Positions 1 through 10,493 of a DNA stretch of 64,000 bases are shown in pieces. The notes beneath the pieces are model-generated. The model was not told where the DNA came from and did no database searches. It saw only the letters and a list, made by a program, of their open reading frames with translations. The position numbers were made by a program, and so were the translations under genes. How positions within the stretch are numbered: position 1 is the stretch's first letter; every line of letters begins with the position of its first letter. Source of the DNA: Polymyxa betae (lineage: Eukaryota > Endomyxa > Phytomyxea > Plasmodiophorida > Plasmodiophoridae); the NCBI GenBank assembly GCA_003693705.1, contig RBZT01000348.1:1-64000 (forward strand), read 5' to 3'.

Positions 1-181
1 TTTATTCCCTCTCAAATTTTCAGTCTAAAGACATATTGTTTCACATTTTTTGTATAAATCTCGACGTTTCCATCTGTCAAGGTGGTAAAATTTGCTGGAC
101 GATGCCCCGCGGTTGGTGCAGGAGGCTCCGCATTAAAACAATACATCTTTAGGAAGTGATTCGGCCATCCTCTGTACTTGG

Positions 182-451
182 CTAATAGCGCACAGTAACT
201 GTGACGCCATCAATGAAGCGCTGCTGCTCCATCCATTGAATGAACTCGCGCTGCTTTGACCAGTAAGCCTTGCTGGTGTTCTGTGGTCGACCAGCTCTTG
301 CATCCGTTAAGGTTTGCAACTGATCTTGCTCAAGATCAACCTCAGCGTTCATGTCGTCAGAGAGCATTCCAGACATTCCTATCAATCGAATGCAACTGTG
401 CGAAGGCGCAGTTTTGAATCTGTCGAACTTTTTTTTAATGGCGTGGATCAC
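182..451 (-). mobile_element. Crypton-like tyrosine recombinase fragment (N-terminal part)
   Basis: An 89-codon reading frame whose second half (NTSKAYWSKQREFIQWM, then a GVTVT segment) resembles the N-terminal core-binding region of the fungal Crypton / DUF3504-type tyrosine recombinases, which typically show a Tyr-x-x-Lys-Gln-x-x-Phe pattern here. The catalytic R-H-R-Y domain is not present. The frame stops at 182, and the DNA to its left (about 1-180, minus strand) is coding-like in a different frame, which suggests a decayed or spliced copy. It lies beside other transposon remnants. Family assignment rests on motif resemblance only. Confidence 0.45.
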
Positions 452-691
452 AAAAACACTGGGTCACTGGGTCATGGACCGTATAGTGCGTAGTGTATAT
501 AACCCTTATATATTTTCTCTCTAAGTAGAAATAAAAAGTGCGCTAATAGAAGGAAGTACGCAACTCGCGCAGTATCTAGAAGAATGTCTCCATTGTCAAA
601 AGCCCTGGACTACAAGCTGGAAAGGCCAGATTCACGTTCCGACGGAAGCTGCGTCACGGACTGCGAAATACCGAGACTACCCTGGCCCTGA

Positions 692-1009
692 CTAGCTGTC
701 GAAATACAGATTCCATTTATAGCACTGTTACAAAAGTCTGTCTCTTTAGTAGAAAGTGCTATATGTGATCGTAAAGGTCTATGGACTCTGAAGATTCGCT
801 GGCGCGGTTTCACCTCTGATTTTGATCACTGGGAAAGTCTCTCCCATCTACTCGCTGAATGCACTTACCATGTTACTTCCCTGATTAAGAAGTCCGCTAA
901 CCCGTCCGTCGCCAAGCTTGCCAAGATTATAGACGATCTGGCGTTCAGAAAAAGGGAAATGATGCGTGAAATCGCCTATTATTATTCTTTAAAGATCTTT
1001 TCTTTTTAG
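692..1009 (+). mobile_element. Retroelement chromodomain-like remnant
   Basis: An open frame without a convincing start encodes a segment like a chromodomain: GLWTLKIRWRGF, then DHWESLSHL, then a Lys-rich helix. This follows the usual chromodomain order (beta strands, Trp-x-Gly, then Trp-Glu-Pro-x-x-x-Leu), with Ser replacing the Pro. Such domains cap the integrase of Ty3/Gypsy chromoviruses. No integrase, RT or LTR is recognisable around it, so I read it as a broken piece. It could also be an exon of an unrelated chromodomain gene. Confidence 0.35.
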
Positions 1010-1088
1010 GTCACGTGCCCTTCCTGTGACCTAGTGTATCTGACCTCAATACAGTACCATAGTTCTTTGTGTGCTATCATCTTTGCAT

Positions 1089-2113
1089 CTACTTTCTAGT
1101 TTTAGACCTTGGCGGCTCGGAAGCCGTCTCATTTTCGCTCTGGGCGCCACCCGTTCTCAAGGTTGCCTTTCTGATTGAGAGCTGCTTTAAACCCTCGGAA
1201 ACGATTTTCAGCATTCCAAAAGCGTTCTCCACAACGATTTGCGTACGTGAATGCAGATAGTTGTAGTTGCGTTCCTCTGACGTCATCTCGTCGTTGATAT
1301 CATAAGGAGTCAAACAATGTGTGTACAACTGATAACCAGCGTCCGCAAGGATCACTTTGTTAGGAGGCAACAGCTGATGGATTGTTCTCCCAAACTCAGA
1401 GCGGCTGAATACACTTTTATCGTTTTCAGCGCCAGGCCGCATGGCGTAGCTCCGAAAACGACGTTTGTAATCAACAACACCTTGTACGTTAATAGCAGGA
1501 TATCCTTTCCGGCAATACCATCCCTCGTAATCAAGCGGACGCTCAATCTCGATCAAGGTCCCGTCAACTGCCAGACAGGCATCGGGAAAGCCGCAATTGC
1601 TCTCAAATCCGTGTGAAAGTTCTTGCCATTCTTCATGAGATGTTGGAAGGTAAATGAATCGAGGGCCCAATCTGTCAATTACAATGTCCAAAACCTCTTC
1701 GATATACCGCAAAGCAGAGGCTTTGCCCATTCCGAAACGACAGACACAGATCTTGTCAAGTAATGTAGGCAAACAGCAACCCGTTGGCGGACAAAGAACT
1801 TAGCATTGTGGTGAATTGGCCCGTGATAGGAATCCCATTCTATGTTCACCAGATTGACAATCTCATCGAATGACCGCCACGAACAGCGGATTGTGTCGCG
1901 AAGCCAACCGTCAAAATACTCAGGACGCTGATCAGCAGCAGCAAATTGATTTCGCCGAATGGCATGAACTGTGCGTCGAGGGCGGCGCCTGGACCTCCCG
2001 TCGCGATGATCTGGATAACAAGCGGCAATCATTCCAGCCGCTAGGGCGTCAATGAAACGATCAGACCCCCAGTAACAGCAGCAGCAACCGCCGAATCCAT
2101 TAAGAAAATGCAA
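1089..2113 (-). mobile_element. PIF/Harbinger transposase, frameshifted remnant
   Basis: Two overlapping minus-strand frames together cover a Harbinger (HARBI1-like, DDE_Tnp_4) transposase. The upstream frame (2113 to about 1750) carries the helical N-terminus ending in QRVAVCLHYLTRS. The downstream frame (about 1772 to 1089) carries the catalytic region, with the three acidic residues in their family contexts: ACLAVDGT, VILADAGY and VVENAFGMLK. The frames differ by one register near 1740-1770, no intron fits, and no ATG opens the first frame. After VVENAFGMLK the usual C-terminal tail is lost to another frame. I therefore regard the copy as inactive. Confidence 0.75.
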
Positions 2114-2135
2114 TTTTATTGCGTAATTTTGACCT

Positions 2136-2256
2136 GAAATAGACGTCTATTTCAAAAAAGGACCCCACGGAGATCATATTCCGTAATAGATATCTGGAAA
2201 TAGACCAACTCGCAATCTGATTGATGGAAGCATCAATTGCGCCACGGGGTCTATTT
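2136..2256. repeat. Inverted-repeat cluster next to the Harbinger remnant
   Basis: A perfect 18-bp palindrome built on GAAATAGAC/GTCTATTTC lies at 2136-2153. The same motif recurs as an inverted pair at 2198-2206 (AAATAGACC) and 2248-2256 (GGTCTATTT), with GACCCC at 2161 matched by GGGGTC at 2246. The cluster sits just upstream of the transposase N-terminus, where a terminal inverted repeat or subterminal binding sites would be expected. I could not find a matching partner at the other end. Confidence 0.4.
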
Positions 2257-2960
2257 ACTTGAACCAGGGTCTAAGATTATATGTAACCAGGGCTAGTGCC
2301 GATTCCATTAAACTCGTCGTCAATCGATAGATCTCGGCGAGATAAATATTTTCTCGTCTGGGTTATGTAGTTCACTATTTTGTTTACGCAATTATAACGC
2401 TAGGAAGTTGTTAGAAATCGGTTCAACTTGCACCATGTATGGGCAGGAATCAAAACAGGCATGAAAGCGCGCAAAATGTTTGCGCACTTTTTTCCTTTTA
2501 CAGTGAAAAAAGAATATATGCCGACGCAGTTTTTGATTTCGAAGGTTTATCGTGACCTGTTTCGCTGCAAAGGATTTGCGCGAGGGTTTCTGACTGTTTG
2601 TGATTGTCGACTCATCTTCTTGCGGCTGGACACATCCATTGCCTTTAGGATGATGCGTCCTCGTAAGAGGACTGTCCTTTGCCGGAAACTAGCTGCTGCC
2701 AAACGAAGCCAGGCCTCTAGCGACGTTGAGTCCCAACCCCAGACAGAGTCTGAGAGCGATGATGAGGTTCTTTTCTTGGGTAGGAATGCCCGGATTTGCC
2801 GTCAAGAAATATCGGGGCCACCGCAAAATTCCAATGCGCATTTTAGAATTCGGCAATTTATACAATTAATACAGTGGCGCACTTTGTTTCGCAATTTTGT
2901 GCTTACGCATATTTTTCCGAATCAAATTGCAACAAATTGTAGAGTTAAGCTGTCCGCTAC
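2257..2960. other. No convincing gene
   Basis: One long open frame exists (2428-2973 +) but it starts in AT-rich, low-complexity DNA. Only a short stretch after 2649 (Arg/Lys-rich, then Ser/Glu-rich) looks protein-like. No domain was recognised, and it lies among transposon debris. Confidence 0.4.
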
Positions 2961-3095
2961 GGTATTTCCGTGATAAAATTCCGTGATATTGTGGCTGTCC
3001 AAACACCTTACACGCGCAAAAATATCACGATTTCGAAGATTATCATGATAATCAGGCGCAATATCACGATAATGCATTGTCCAGACGGGCCCTTA
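2961..3095. repeat. Possible MITE end with short repeats
   Basis: The segment contains two direct copies of AATATCACGAT (around 3021 and 3059), a palindromic ATTATCATGATAAT between them, and two related motifs, TGTCCAAAC and TGTCCAGAC. It ends in GTCCAGACGGGCCC, the complement of GGGCCCGTCTGGAC, which resembles PIF/Harbinger Tourist-type terminal repeats. A clear partner end and target-site duplication were not found. Confidence 0.25.
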
Positions 3096-4043
3096 GGCAG
3101 ATACAACGCATTTGGTGCAAAGTAATGTTTATATATCTATTCGTGTCCAAGATATTCACGAGTGGATCCGATTCTCGCAAGTTCATCATCGATATCGCTG
3201 TCAATATCGCTCAATGTAGCCAGTATTTCCTCAAAGTCAATGTCCTGCGTGCTGGCCAGACAAACCTGAAGAAACCAGTTGCTGACAGCTGACATAATTA
3301 TGGATATACTCGCTCGATAACGCTACGAGTGATTGCCACCCTTTGGCTCTCTGATTTTGGCTCGCACCAGCGATGGGGAACCCCGTTGATAGCTGCTCAA
3401 ACGCACTTTTATGATGTTTGGCTTTTAGCTTGGCTCCAGCCCATTGGAGATTGTCTAGACTCAACTCTTCGATTCACAGCAAAGTTCCCATGTCTATTTT
3501 TTAAATTCTGTGTTCTGGATCACACTCAAATACAGATTTTGCGCACTGGCGCAGAAAGTTTTTGCGTTCAGACTCTCAAATTAGAACATGTGTCGAGACT
3601 CGAGTCAAGAATCAAGATGCTTTGTTTGTTGCCAAACGCACTCTTTCTGACTTTTATCACATCCCAGTGGGAAGGACGGTTAAACGCAAGGTAATTTTGC
3701 AGTTTTACGACTCATGTATAGACATTATGTACTCAGCATATATTAATATTAGTGATTGTATAGTGACTTACGATGTCTGATTCCCGTGTGTAGTTATTAA
3801 GGCTGTGTAGATATTGTATGGTTTACAGTAATGTATTTAATACTGTAGGCGAAATGTCTCTCGAATTCGTCGTGGCAGCTTGCGGAAATAGCTACCGACG
3901 GCAGAAAACCGTCGTATATTAACTGAGAGTAGTTATGTACGTCTCTGTAATTTTATAAAAAAAGATGCTTTCTACAGATCTTTTCGGAAACAAGGATCTT
4001 AGTGCTGCTTGGTTTTACAGTAAATTTACTTATGTCATCGCCA
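3096..4043. other. Intergenic, nothing recognised
   Basis: About 950 bp with several short open frames on both strands. None shows a domain, a plausible start context or splice structure. It separates the transposon-rich left edge from the first ordinary gene. Confidence 0.4.
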
Positions 4044-4484
4044 TTACGAAGTACTAAGTTCTTGAGCAATAAATTTGGCAAAACAGGCAGCTAAAAACAA
4101 CGGTAAAACTACGGAAATCACCCATAATAGCACGATCTGGATTAAAATGATTCCGAAGATAATGAGCAGGGGCAAGAGCATAATAGTTAAGAATGAGAAT
4201 GATATGAGTGAGATAATAGTATGCCGGCGTAATAAAGCCAGATATTCCACATTTGTGTAAGAGATATCTGCTTGTGATGATCTTGAATATGTATTAGGAG
4301 TTGTTGGTGATAGGGGAATCTTTCGAATTTGTTCCGAAAGAGTTTGAGATCTCTGCCGAGCTCGTTGAACGATAAAGTCATCAGTATTATGGCGATTTAG
4401 TGGTGATGATATTGAATACGATACGTTGGAGTTAGGAGATTGTATATTTGGTGATGGGAGAGCTGTATCAGATGTGAGACTCAT
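4044..4484 (-). CDS. Small Ser-rich two-segment membrane protein
   Basis: A single-exon, 146-residue protein if begun at the ATG at 4484 (MSLTSDTALPSP). Sixteen in-frame codons upstream of that ATG run into a TATA-like stretch (TTTATATA on this strand), so the inner ATG is preferred. Residues 1-80 are rich in Ser, Pro and Asn, with an Arg/Gln patch. Residues about 88-140 form two adjacent hydrophobic stretches separated only by a few residues, suggesting a membrane hairpin or two passes. The C-terminus is short and polar. No family was recognised; a small ER or Golgi membrane protein is one possibility. Confidence 0.55.
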   Translation of the reverse strand: MSLTSDTALPSPNIQSPNSNVSYSISSPLNRHNTDDFIVQRARQRSQTLSEQIRKIPLSPTTPNTYSRSSQADISYTNVEYLALLRRHTIISLISFSFLTIMLLPLLIIFGIILIQIVLLWVISVVLPLFLAACFAKFIAQELSTS

Positions 4485-4633
4485 TGTACAGGTATATAAA
4501 TGTTGCAATAAATGGTAAAGAGGTATCACTATCACATAACTCCCAGCAGAGGGCCAGTCTTACCTTCGGGCTCTTTCCTTTCTTTACATCTTATTTAAGT
4601 TTACACACTGCAATATTGATCTGTAATGTTTTA

Positions 4634-6956
4634 TTATTGATCATAGGCTTCAAGCTCAACAGTTCGTAGGAAGAACAGATGTCTGACAGTTAGGTGTGTG
4701 TGGTTGCTAAGAAGGCTCTGCTGATTGAAATGGACTAGATAACGATGGTCATCATTATAAGTGCATTGAGAACTGGAGCCTGTAGCAGAAAACAGCTGAA
4801 TATGATTATCTAGACCGCTAGTGGCTATGCAGGATACTCCAAGATTTGGATGTGAACGAACAGTGTTTAAACCTAATGCCATCAAATACAAATCGTCAAT
4901 AACCTAAATAGCACAATATCTATATATTACCTAACGTCTCTGGAGCTCCATCACTTAACGTATTCAATATAACTCCACTTGCAGCATCATATATATATAC
5001 TAATTATACTGAGTTTTACATTCAAAATTCTTCGAGTACTTACCGATTCCATCATCACTTGCACATCCAACAATATCCTAAAAAAATATCCAAATGAATA
5101 AACACATGATGGCAGAATGCATGATAAACCCTAACATTGGCTAGGAAAGTAGCCTCTTTAATGCCAGTTTCAATATTGGCATGACCAACGAGTCTTGTAG
5201 CGTAATCAGCCTGTCCATTGAGTGTATTAGATCTTGATCCCTCTCGTACATCTGCAGCTCTATCAATCTGTCCTAACTCGTCCAGACATTCATTCAACTG
5301 ATTCATAATAGAAACATCTTTGCGCCCACTAAGAGATGCATTTGAACAATGTTATTGATAGCTGCAACACTGAACCAACTTTGCCAAAGCAGCAGCAGAT
5401 TCTGCATCTCGCAATGCTGCGAATGTATCACCAAGCCAGCGTCGGTTTAGTAGAGCTCGTGCTCGTTGTACAAGTAAGGAACTTTTCATTTCCGATGATA
5501 TGTTTAGTAGCGATAAAGCTATGGAATAATAACGAATAGCATTATCCCAATGTCGTAGTTGCATCCTTAAGAGTTTCAAAAAACGCAATCATGAATATAC
5601 TTGGGATAGCCTTACTGTTCATTAGCCAATAATCTATATTGATCTGGATCTTGACCATATTGATTTCTTGGACTTACCATGGGAATTCCAGAGAACTCGT
5701 CTGAAATACTGATGAATATCCATCCAATTGGACAGCAACTTAGTAACAGCAAACCTTCAGCATTTCCAACATTGAAAACATATGCATGATCGCCATTATA
5801 GTTTACAGCGATGCGACGTCCGTCGGGACTAAAACTATATGCAATGTCAGTATTTGAGCCTGTGTTCGAAAATTATGTTAACTTAGTATGAGTTACGAAA
5901 GGTTCATGAGACGAATTTGCTAGCCATGCCGGTGAAAATACTTGAATCGGTTTGCTTCTAGATAAACTGCTGTTTAAGTGAACCGTAAGCATTCTTCGAT
6001 CAAAGAGACGTCCGGCAGTACCACATCCGGTTAGCTGATAACCACATCAGTAACAAGCTGGATATTGATGAGTTGCGATAGGTAATTACGATGATATTAG
6101 AATCTGTAGGAGAGGCGCAAATGGAGGAAAACCTCCAAGCATCTCCAGCGGAACGTCGCCCATCAATCAGGATAGTATCTGAAGTACATTGTTCACCTTC
6201 ACGACAACGACATAAAATTGGACAACGAAGATCCCATTGACGAACTGTACAATCCTATATTTGTATGAGACAAAAAGCTAGTTCTAATTTAAGCATAGCT
6301 GACATCGGATGCAGACCAGAAAACATGGGATGGTCTGTCAAGAGATTGTTCAATCTCCATGACGCTATCACGATGACATCTGAAAACAGTGGATCCAGAA
6401 GCATTTTCAGCAACTGTGACACAAACAGCTCCCTCTCTAGAACCAGTTGCTGTAAACATGGTTCAATTTCTGCCTATTGCAATATAACAGTCTTTACCAA
6501 AACGAAGTTGCTGTGGATTACAATCCAAGAATCTGATACCAAACACATTTCCTTGATGTGACTGAACATCTTTGTCGGAAACACAAAACCTCAATATAAG
6601 CATAAGCTTACTGTCTGAAAAGTACGATATCTTTTCAGAGTATGATCAGTACCAAGAGCCCAAACACGAATAGTTCTGTCATCAGATACAGAACCAAGAT
6701 ATGAGCCTCCATTTGGGCTCCAACAAAGTCTATTGACGCATCCTAACAACTAATTTAGAGCGAAACGCCAGTTAATTATTGTAATCAGACTACCAGAATG
6801 ATGGTTATTGATACGATCTTCTTGAGAGACCAGAACGGGACGTAATCGATATAATAAAGCCTTATGAGATCGTATCTGTCGTGTGGAAGGAGCCGGATGT
6901 AGTCGACCGGTTTGATGCTGATCAAGAGTGTGTAGTAGGTCAGTATGATGTCTCAT
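4634..6956 (-). CDS. WDTC1/Adipose-like WD40-TPR protein (DCAF type)
   Basis: A multi-exon gene. The first exon starts at the ATG at 6956 and leads into WD repeats (CVNRLCWSPNGGSYL then VSDDRTIRVWALG). Later exons add DCTVRQWDLRCP, a TPR-like block near 5350-5590 (helices with WDNAIRYYSIAL and an ALLNRR-type turn), and then WD repeats containing ARLVGHANIETGIKEATFLA-like and GVSCIATSGLDNHIQLFSA-like sequence. WD repeats, then TPR, then WD repeats is the layout of WDTC1 (Adipose, DCAF9), a substrate receptor of CUL4-DDB1 ubiquitin ligases linked to lipid storage in animals. The KEATF block is shared by this DCAF group. Exact exon borders were not all resolved. Introns appear to be about 45-60 bp. 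The stop is at 4634. Confidence 0.75.
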
Positions 6957-6976
6957 AATGAATATAATTGTTAGAT

Positions 6977-7195
6977 CTAAGTAATATCTCTATATCTGAC
7001 AGGTGTAAAGTCACTAGCAATCTGTTCCTGGGTCCGCATTGATTCTCTCATCCTGCGAATAATCCGTAACCAGTGACCATATTCTTCAATCTTCATTATA
7101 CTAGAGATGCAGATCAACTTCAATGAACCTTCGAGACATATCATATCCATCCAATCAATCGGCCATTTCATTGTTGTTGAGTCTTGCACATCCAT
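6977..7195 (-). CDS. Short hypothetical ORF upstream of the WDTC1-like gene
   Basis: A 72-codon frame that ends 20 bp before the WDTC1 start codon on the same strand. The second half (MKIEEYGHWLRIIRRMRES) is an amphipathic, Arg-rich helix. No domain was recognised. It may be a real small protein, an exon of something larger, or a chance frame in the promoter or leader of its neighbour. Confidence 0.25.
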   Translation of the reverse strand: MDVQDSTTMKWPIDWMDMICLEGSLKLICISSIMKIEEYGHWLRIIRRMRESMRTQEQIASDFTPVRYRDIT

Positions 7196-7350
7196 TCCCT
7201 TTTCATATCAAGACATTGCTTAATACTATCTGATGCGTAACTCTTATACGTAACGTTGTCAATGTTATTGTAATAGTAACAAGTTGATTGATATCAGCTT
7301 CATATTCATCAACATTAAATCTACGGTGTCAAACCTACTCCATCTAAAAG

Positions 7351-7510
7351 GTGTTTCCCTCGCATTCATCGTACTGCTCCTACCTTATTTAATTTATCGC
7401 ATCAGCTAGCATTTACTAAAAGAGTGAAGGAGTTCATTGATTCTCAGTGGAGATACGAAAATTCTCTGCCAGGTTTAACTGAGATCATTATTCAGGTAGT
7501 GGTATTGTGA
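7351..7510 (+). other. Coding-like segment overlapping the Rpn13 3' end
   Basis: After an acceptor-like AAAAG at 7346-7350, an open frame encodes a well-composed stretch including RIHRTAPTLFNLSHQLAF and KRVKEFIDSQWRYENSLPGL, stopping at 7508-7510. It overlaps the Rpn13 stop codon by 19 bp on the opposite strand. The upstream exon was not found. It could be the last exon of a small unrecognised gene. Confidence 0.3.
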
Positions 7511-8552
7511 TTCTGAAATTGACGCATGATAGCTTCCAGCATAGCATATATACCAACGCCGTTATCAGATGATATGCCAAACTGTTGCAGAAGGGATTGG
7601 CCTTGGCCACTATTTATCGCCATCGTCAATCGATTTAATGTTTGATGAAGCTGTGGGCTCCGAACCTGAGCCAAGAGCTGATTTCGAGAACGTTGACCCT
7701 ACAGACACCTCAGTTTTTATACATCGTTAGATAATAACAGCACACATGCCTCAGGAAGATATTGTAGAACTGATTCGGTGATCTCTGGATGAGCTTGAAG
7801 GATGGGAATGAGATGTTCTGGATCCAAAATAGCAGAAAGATCCTGTACAGGGACGATTTGATTGGAAGCTTGGCTTCTGTTCCTTTGTTGAGATGCACCA
7901 CCAGTTAGGAGAGCCAGCAGTTCATTTTGATTCAAATTTGTTCTTGAACTAACAGCAGCTGAGCTCTGAACACTATCTCCTAAAATAATAATTCTGTATT
8001 AATTTTCACTTCGTTCATTCTAGGCGAAGCGGCGATTGATACCAGAGAATGGGGTACGTCCACTGAAATATCCTTGAATCTTTTCTACAATTTGAGCGTC
8101 GTTGGCTTTCTGGGGCTCTTGCAGCCAGTAGAAATGTCTTCGCGATGTATCATCAGGAAAATCAATTAGTAGAATACGACCTGAGTAAACATATTAGATT
8201 TGAGTAACAAGAAAGAAACTGATGATACCGTCTGTGCATTCAGGAATCAATTCTACAGTAGCTTCATTGGGCATTACAATATAATCTTGCTGAACATCAT
8301 TCGATGGTCGAAGTTTCCACTGAACATGAAGTAGGCCATCTCGCTCTATAAGTGGTATGAATTACGCATAAGATACCAGCAACTTTGAATAAAGAGAATA
8401 CCGATGAGAACAAGCTTGCCTTTCCTAGAATCAGAAGTGATAGTGGTTCCCTGCTGAGTGCATATGCCAGCCCGAACTGAGACTAGCCCTTCATCAGCTT
8501 GTGGATTCTGAATAGTTCCAGCTAAGAGAGACTGAAGCTGTTCAAGCTCCAT
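7492..8552 (-). CDS. RPN13: Proteasomal ubiquitin receptor Rpn13/ADRM1
   Basis: Five exons. The N-terminal exon (ATG 8552) has LVSVRAGICTQQGTTITSDSRKG, matching the start of the Pru domain. The next exons give VQWKLRPS..YIVMPNEA and a block ending RHFYWLQEP with KIQGYF, the characteristic end of Pru. After a linker (NQNELLALLTGG), two exons supply the C-terminal DEUBAD domain: LDPEHLIPILQAHPEITESV..YLPEA and then LLAQVRSPQLHQTLNRL with LLQQFGIS. In known homologues Pru docks on Rpn2 at the 26S proteasome and binds ubiquitin, while DEUBAD binds and activates UCH37/Uch2. Both domains are present, as in the animal and fission-yeast proteins and unlike the short budding-yeast Rpn13. Confidence 0.88.
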
Positions 8553-9394
8553 ATGACAAGCAATAGAGGCTCGACAAAGAAATCGTCAAATGAATATACG
8601 TGAATAGTTGAACAAAGAGCATATAGAGGAACGAGCTCCTACAGCAGACAGTCTGAAACGATTTAACTTGAAAAAAATATGCGTAAAACTGCTCTCAATT
8701 GGATAGGTACATAATCACTTATTATAAAACTACATTCAATATCTCATAGCATTACAATCATTCACCTTTACCATCTGGCACGGCTGTAATCGAATCTTAG
8801 AAGCACTTGAACGAGCAACTATTTTCGCAAAGGCAAATAAAGGTTGAACGTTAAAGTAAAGTGCAGAGAGCTATCAGCAGAGTACAGGTCGAGTCTCAGG
8901 AACTTCATCTGCTGAAGCTCTCATTGTAAGCAGCCAAACTGTTTGGCTCAACGTTTTATCACATGCAGACCAATGTATTCAACATGAACGTACGATTAAT
9001 TCGCGAAATTAATAAGCCTGCCTGACGATGCTTTTCCAGCATAGAGCTGGTTTGCTGTATTGGAGCCGTCAGTCGGGCAGTACAGGCTTTATATATCTAT
9101 AAATCCATTGACCCACATATCGCCAAAATGATGACGGAATATTCTCTTCTGTCAATCTGCTCTAACATTAACGCAAGGATTTGGTTTTGTTTGTCGAGAT
9201 TTGATATCTGTGTTGACTGCGACCTTGTGAGCCGAAGCCTTGCGCGAAATTTGACCTCAGGACTGTTGCTGACCCCAGTTGGGAATTTGCCGTGGGAAGT
9301 CCGTGGCCGACTCCGTCACACTCTTTGACAAGTCGTTCCCGTGATCCGGTCGCCTTCAAACCCAGCTGCCGCAGCCGCAGCGTCACCATTACCC
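8553..9394. other. Intergenic region with a perfect short hairpin
   Basis: No reliable gene. A perfect 8-bp inverted repeat with a 1-nt spacer (AGCCAAAC-T-GTTTGGCT) lies at 8932-8948. A minus-strand frame at 9168-9389 begins like a SAP motif but turns into low-complexity sequence, so I did not call it. Confidence 0.35.
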
Positions 9395-9877
9395 ATGATA
9401 TCTGGTCGAGATATTCGAGCTCGTCAGGCCCTTCAACATCAGCCTGATCCTACATCTGGTAACCGCCTGACCAGGATCCATAAGACTTCGCCAAAGCGAT
9501 CGGATTCCATCAGAAGGAGTGCTTTAAGCAATGCCAAACGACTTTCAATATCAGTTCCATCTTATCATCATATTCCATCACCTCCTATTAACAAACCATT
9601 ACGTGGAGGATGTTCTCCACCACAACTTACTATTCCAGAATCCTCATCAGATCTAGCCACTATATGTCTATCACGTTCATTAACTAGCATAACAGCAATG
9701 TCTCTACCAGATGCTCTCTCTATGTTAGACATTAATCAACCATTATCAACAGGGACTCCTGAATTATCATCGACCATCTTCTCACAACTACGAATGGGAC
9801 GGGATTCGTATCCGTCCACACCCGCCTGCGATCAAACATTCGTTTTCGACTTCGAACCTGAAACGGGCACAATATAG
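9395..9877 (+). CDS. Ser/Pro-rich protein of unknown function
   Basis: A 160-residue frame from the ATG at 9395 (MISGRDIRARQALQ) to 9877. The open frame extends about 65 bases further left through a poly-Ala stretch without an ATG, so an upstream exon is possible. The protein is rich in Ser, Pro and Thr, has a basic segment at about residues 25-55 with SPKRSDSIRRSALSNAKR (possible kinase and nuclear-import motifs), and ends with an acidic, aromatic tail. It looks mostly disordered. No family was recognised. Confidence 0.45.
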   Translation: MISGRDIRARQALQHQPDPTSGNRLTRIHKTSPKRSDSIRRSALSNAKRLSISVPSYHHIPSPPINKPLRGGCSPPQLTIPESSSDLATICLSRSLTSITAMSLPDALSMLDINQPLSTGTPELSSTIFSQLRMGRDSYPSTPACDQTFVFDFEPETGTI

Positions 9878-10346
9878 CAAGGATTTTCCATCGACGGAAT
9901 TCAAGATATGAAATGCTAAACATTCCGATTTTGTACATTTCAGTAAATTTAGGACACGCCATTGTAACACCACATGCCTTGGATTCAAAGTATTGTGGTC
10001 TTACAATCAGGCATCCTATCTAACTGTTTAATCATTTTGCCACGAAGATCCTCATGCGGCGCAAATATCATAATACAATAAATATACAATTAATATTCAT
10101 CTAACCGGGATGTTGTGTGTGTGTTTATAGTATTTATATGGTTTCTGCACAGCTGGGTCTTGGAAGAGATCGAGTTTTATGTAGCAGAAATTGTCGGCAA
10201 TTGCGGTGTTTGTGAAAACTGGCGTGAAATAGTATCCATTAAAGTCCGGGCTGCGCCCTCGCTGATTCCTATCTCACAGTCTGTACTGGATTCGCAACTA
10301 AAATCCTTTTTTTTTCAAAATTGATTTTTTTCGATCTTTCAAAGTT

Positions 10347-10493
10347 ATGGATGTTGAGCATAGTCGCTCTGTTTCCTATTGCAGTGAAGCCGGTTGCTCC
10401 AAGTTCTTCAACACAACACAATCGCTGAATCGTCATTTGAAAAGTCATAGCCAACCTTGCCAATTGCAATGCCAGTTTTCTGATCAAGTTTGA
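10347..10493 (+). CDS. Isolated C2H2 zinc-finger mini-ORF or exon
   Basis: An ATG-initiated 48-codon frame contains one canonical finger: Tyr, Cys-x4-Cys, 12 residues, then His-x3-His (YCSEAGCSKFFNTTQSLNRH, followed by LKSH), close to the TFIIIA consensus. It is followed by further Cys residues (PCQLQC) but no second complete finger. The surrounding 2 kb has no other recognisable gene. It may be one exon of a spliced zinc-finger gene, or a remnant. Confidence 0.45.
   Translation: MDVEHSRSVSYCSEAGCSKFFNTTQSLNRHLKSHSQPCQLQCQFSDQV

Noticed and set aside
2428..2973. 181-codon plus-strand ORF
   Set aside because: Composition changes abruptly along its length, it lies in transposon debris, and no domain or splice partner was recognised.
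9168..9389. Minus-strand ORF starting like a SAP motif (LRLRQLGLKATGSRERLVKE)
   Set aside because: Only the first 20 residues fit. The rest is Gln/Ser low-complexity, and it is antisense to the Ala-rich start of the plus-strand frame; no further exon was found.
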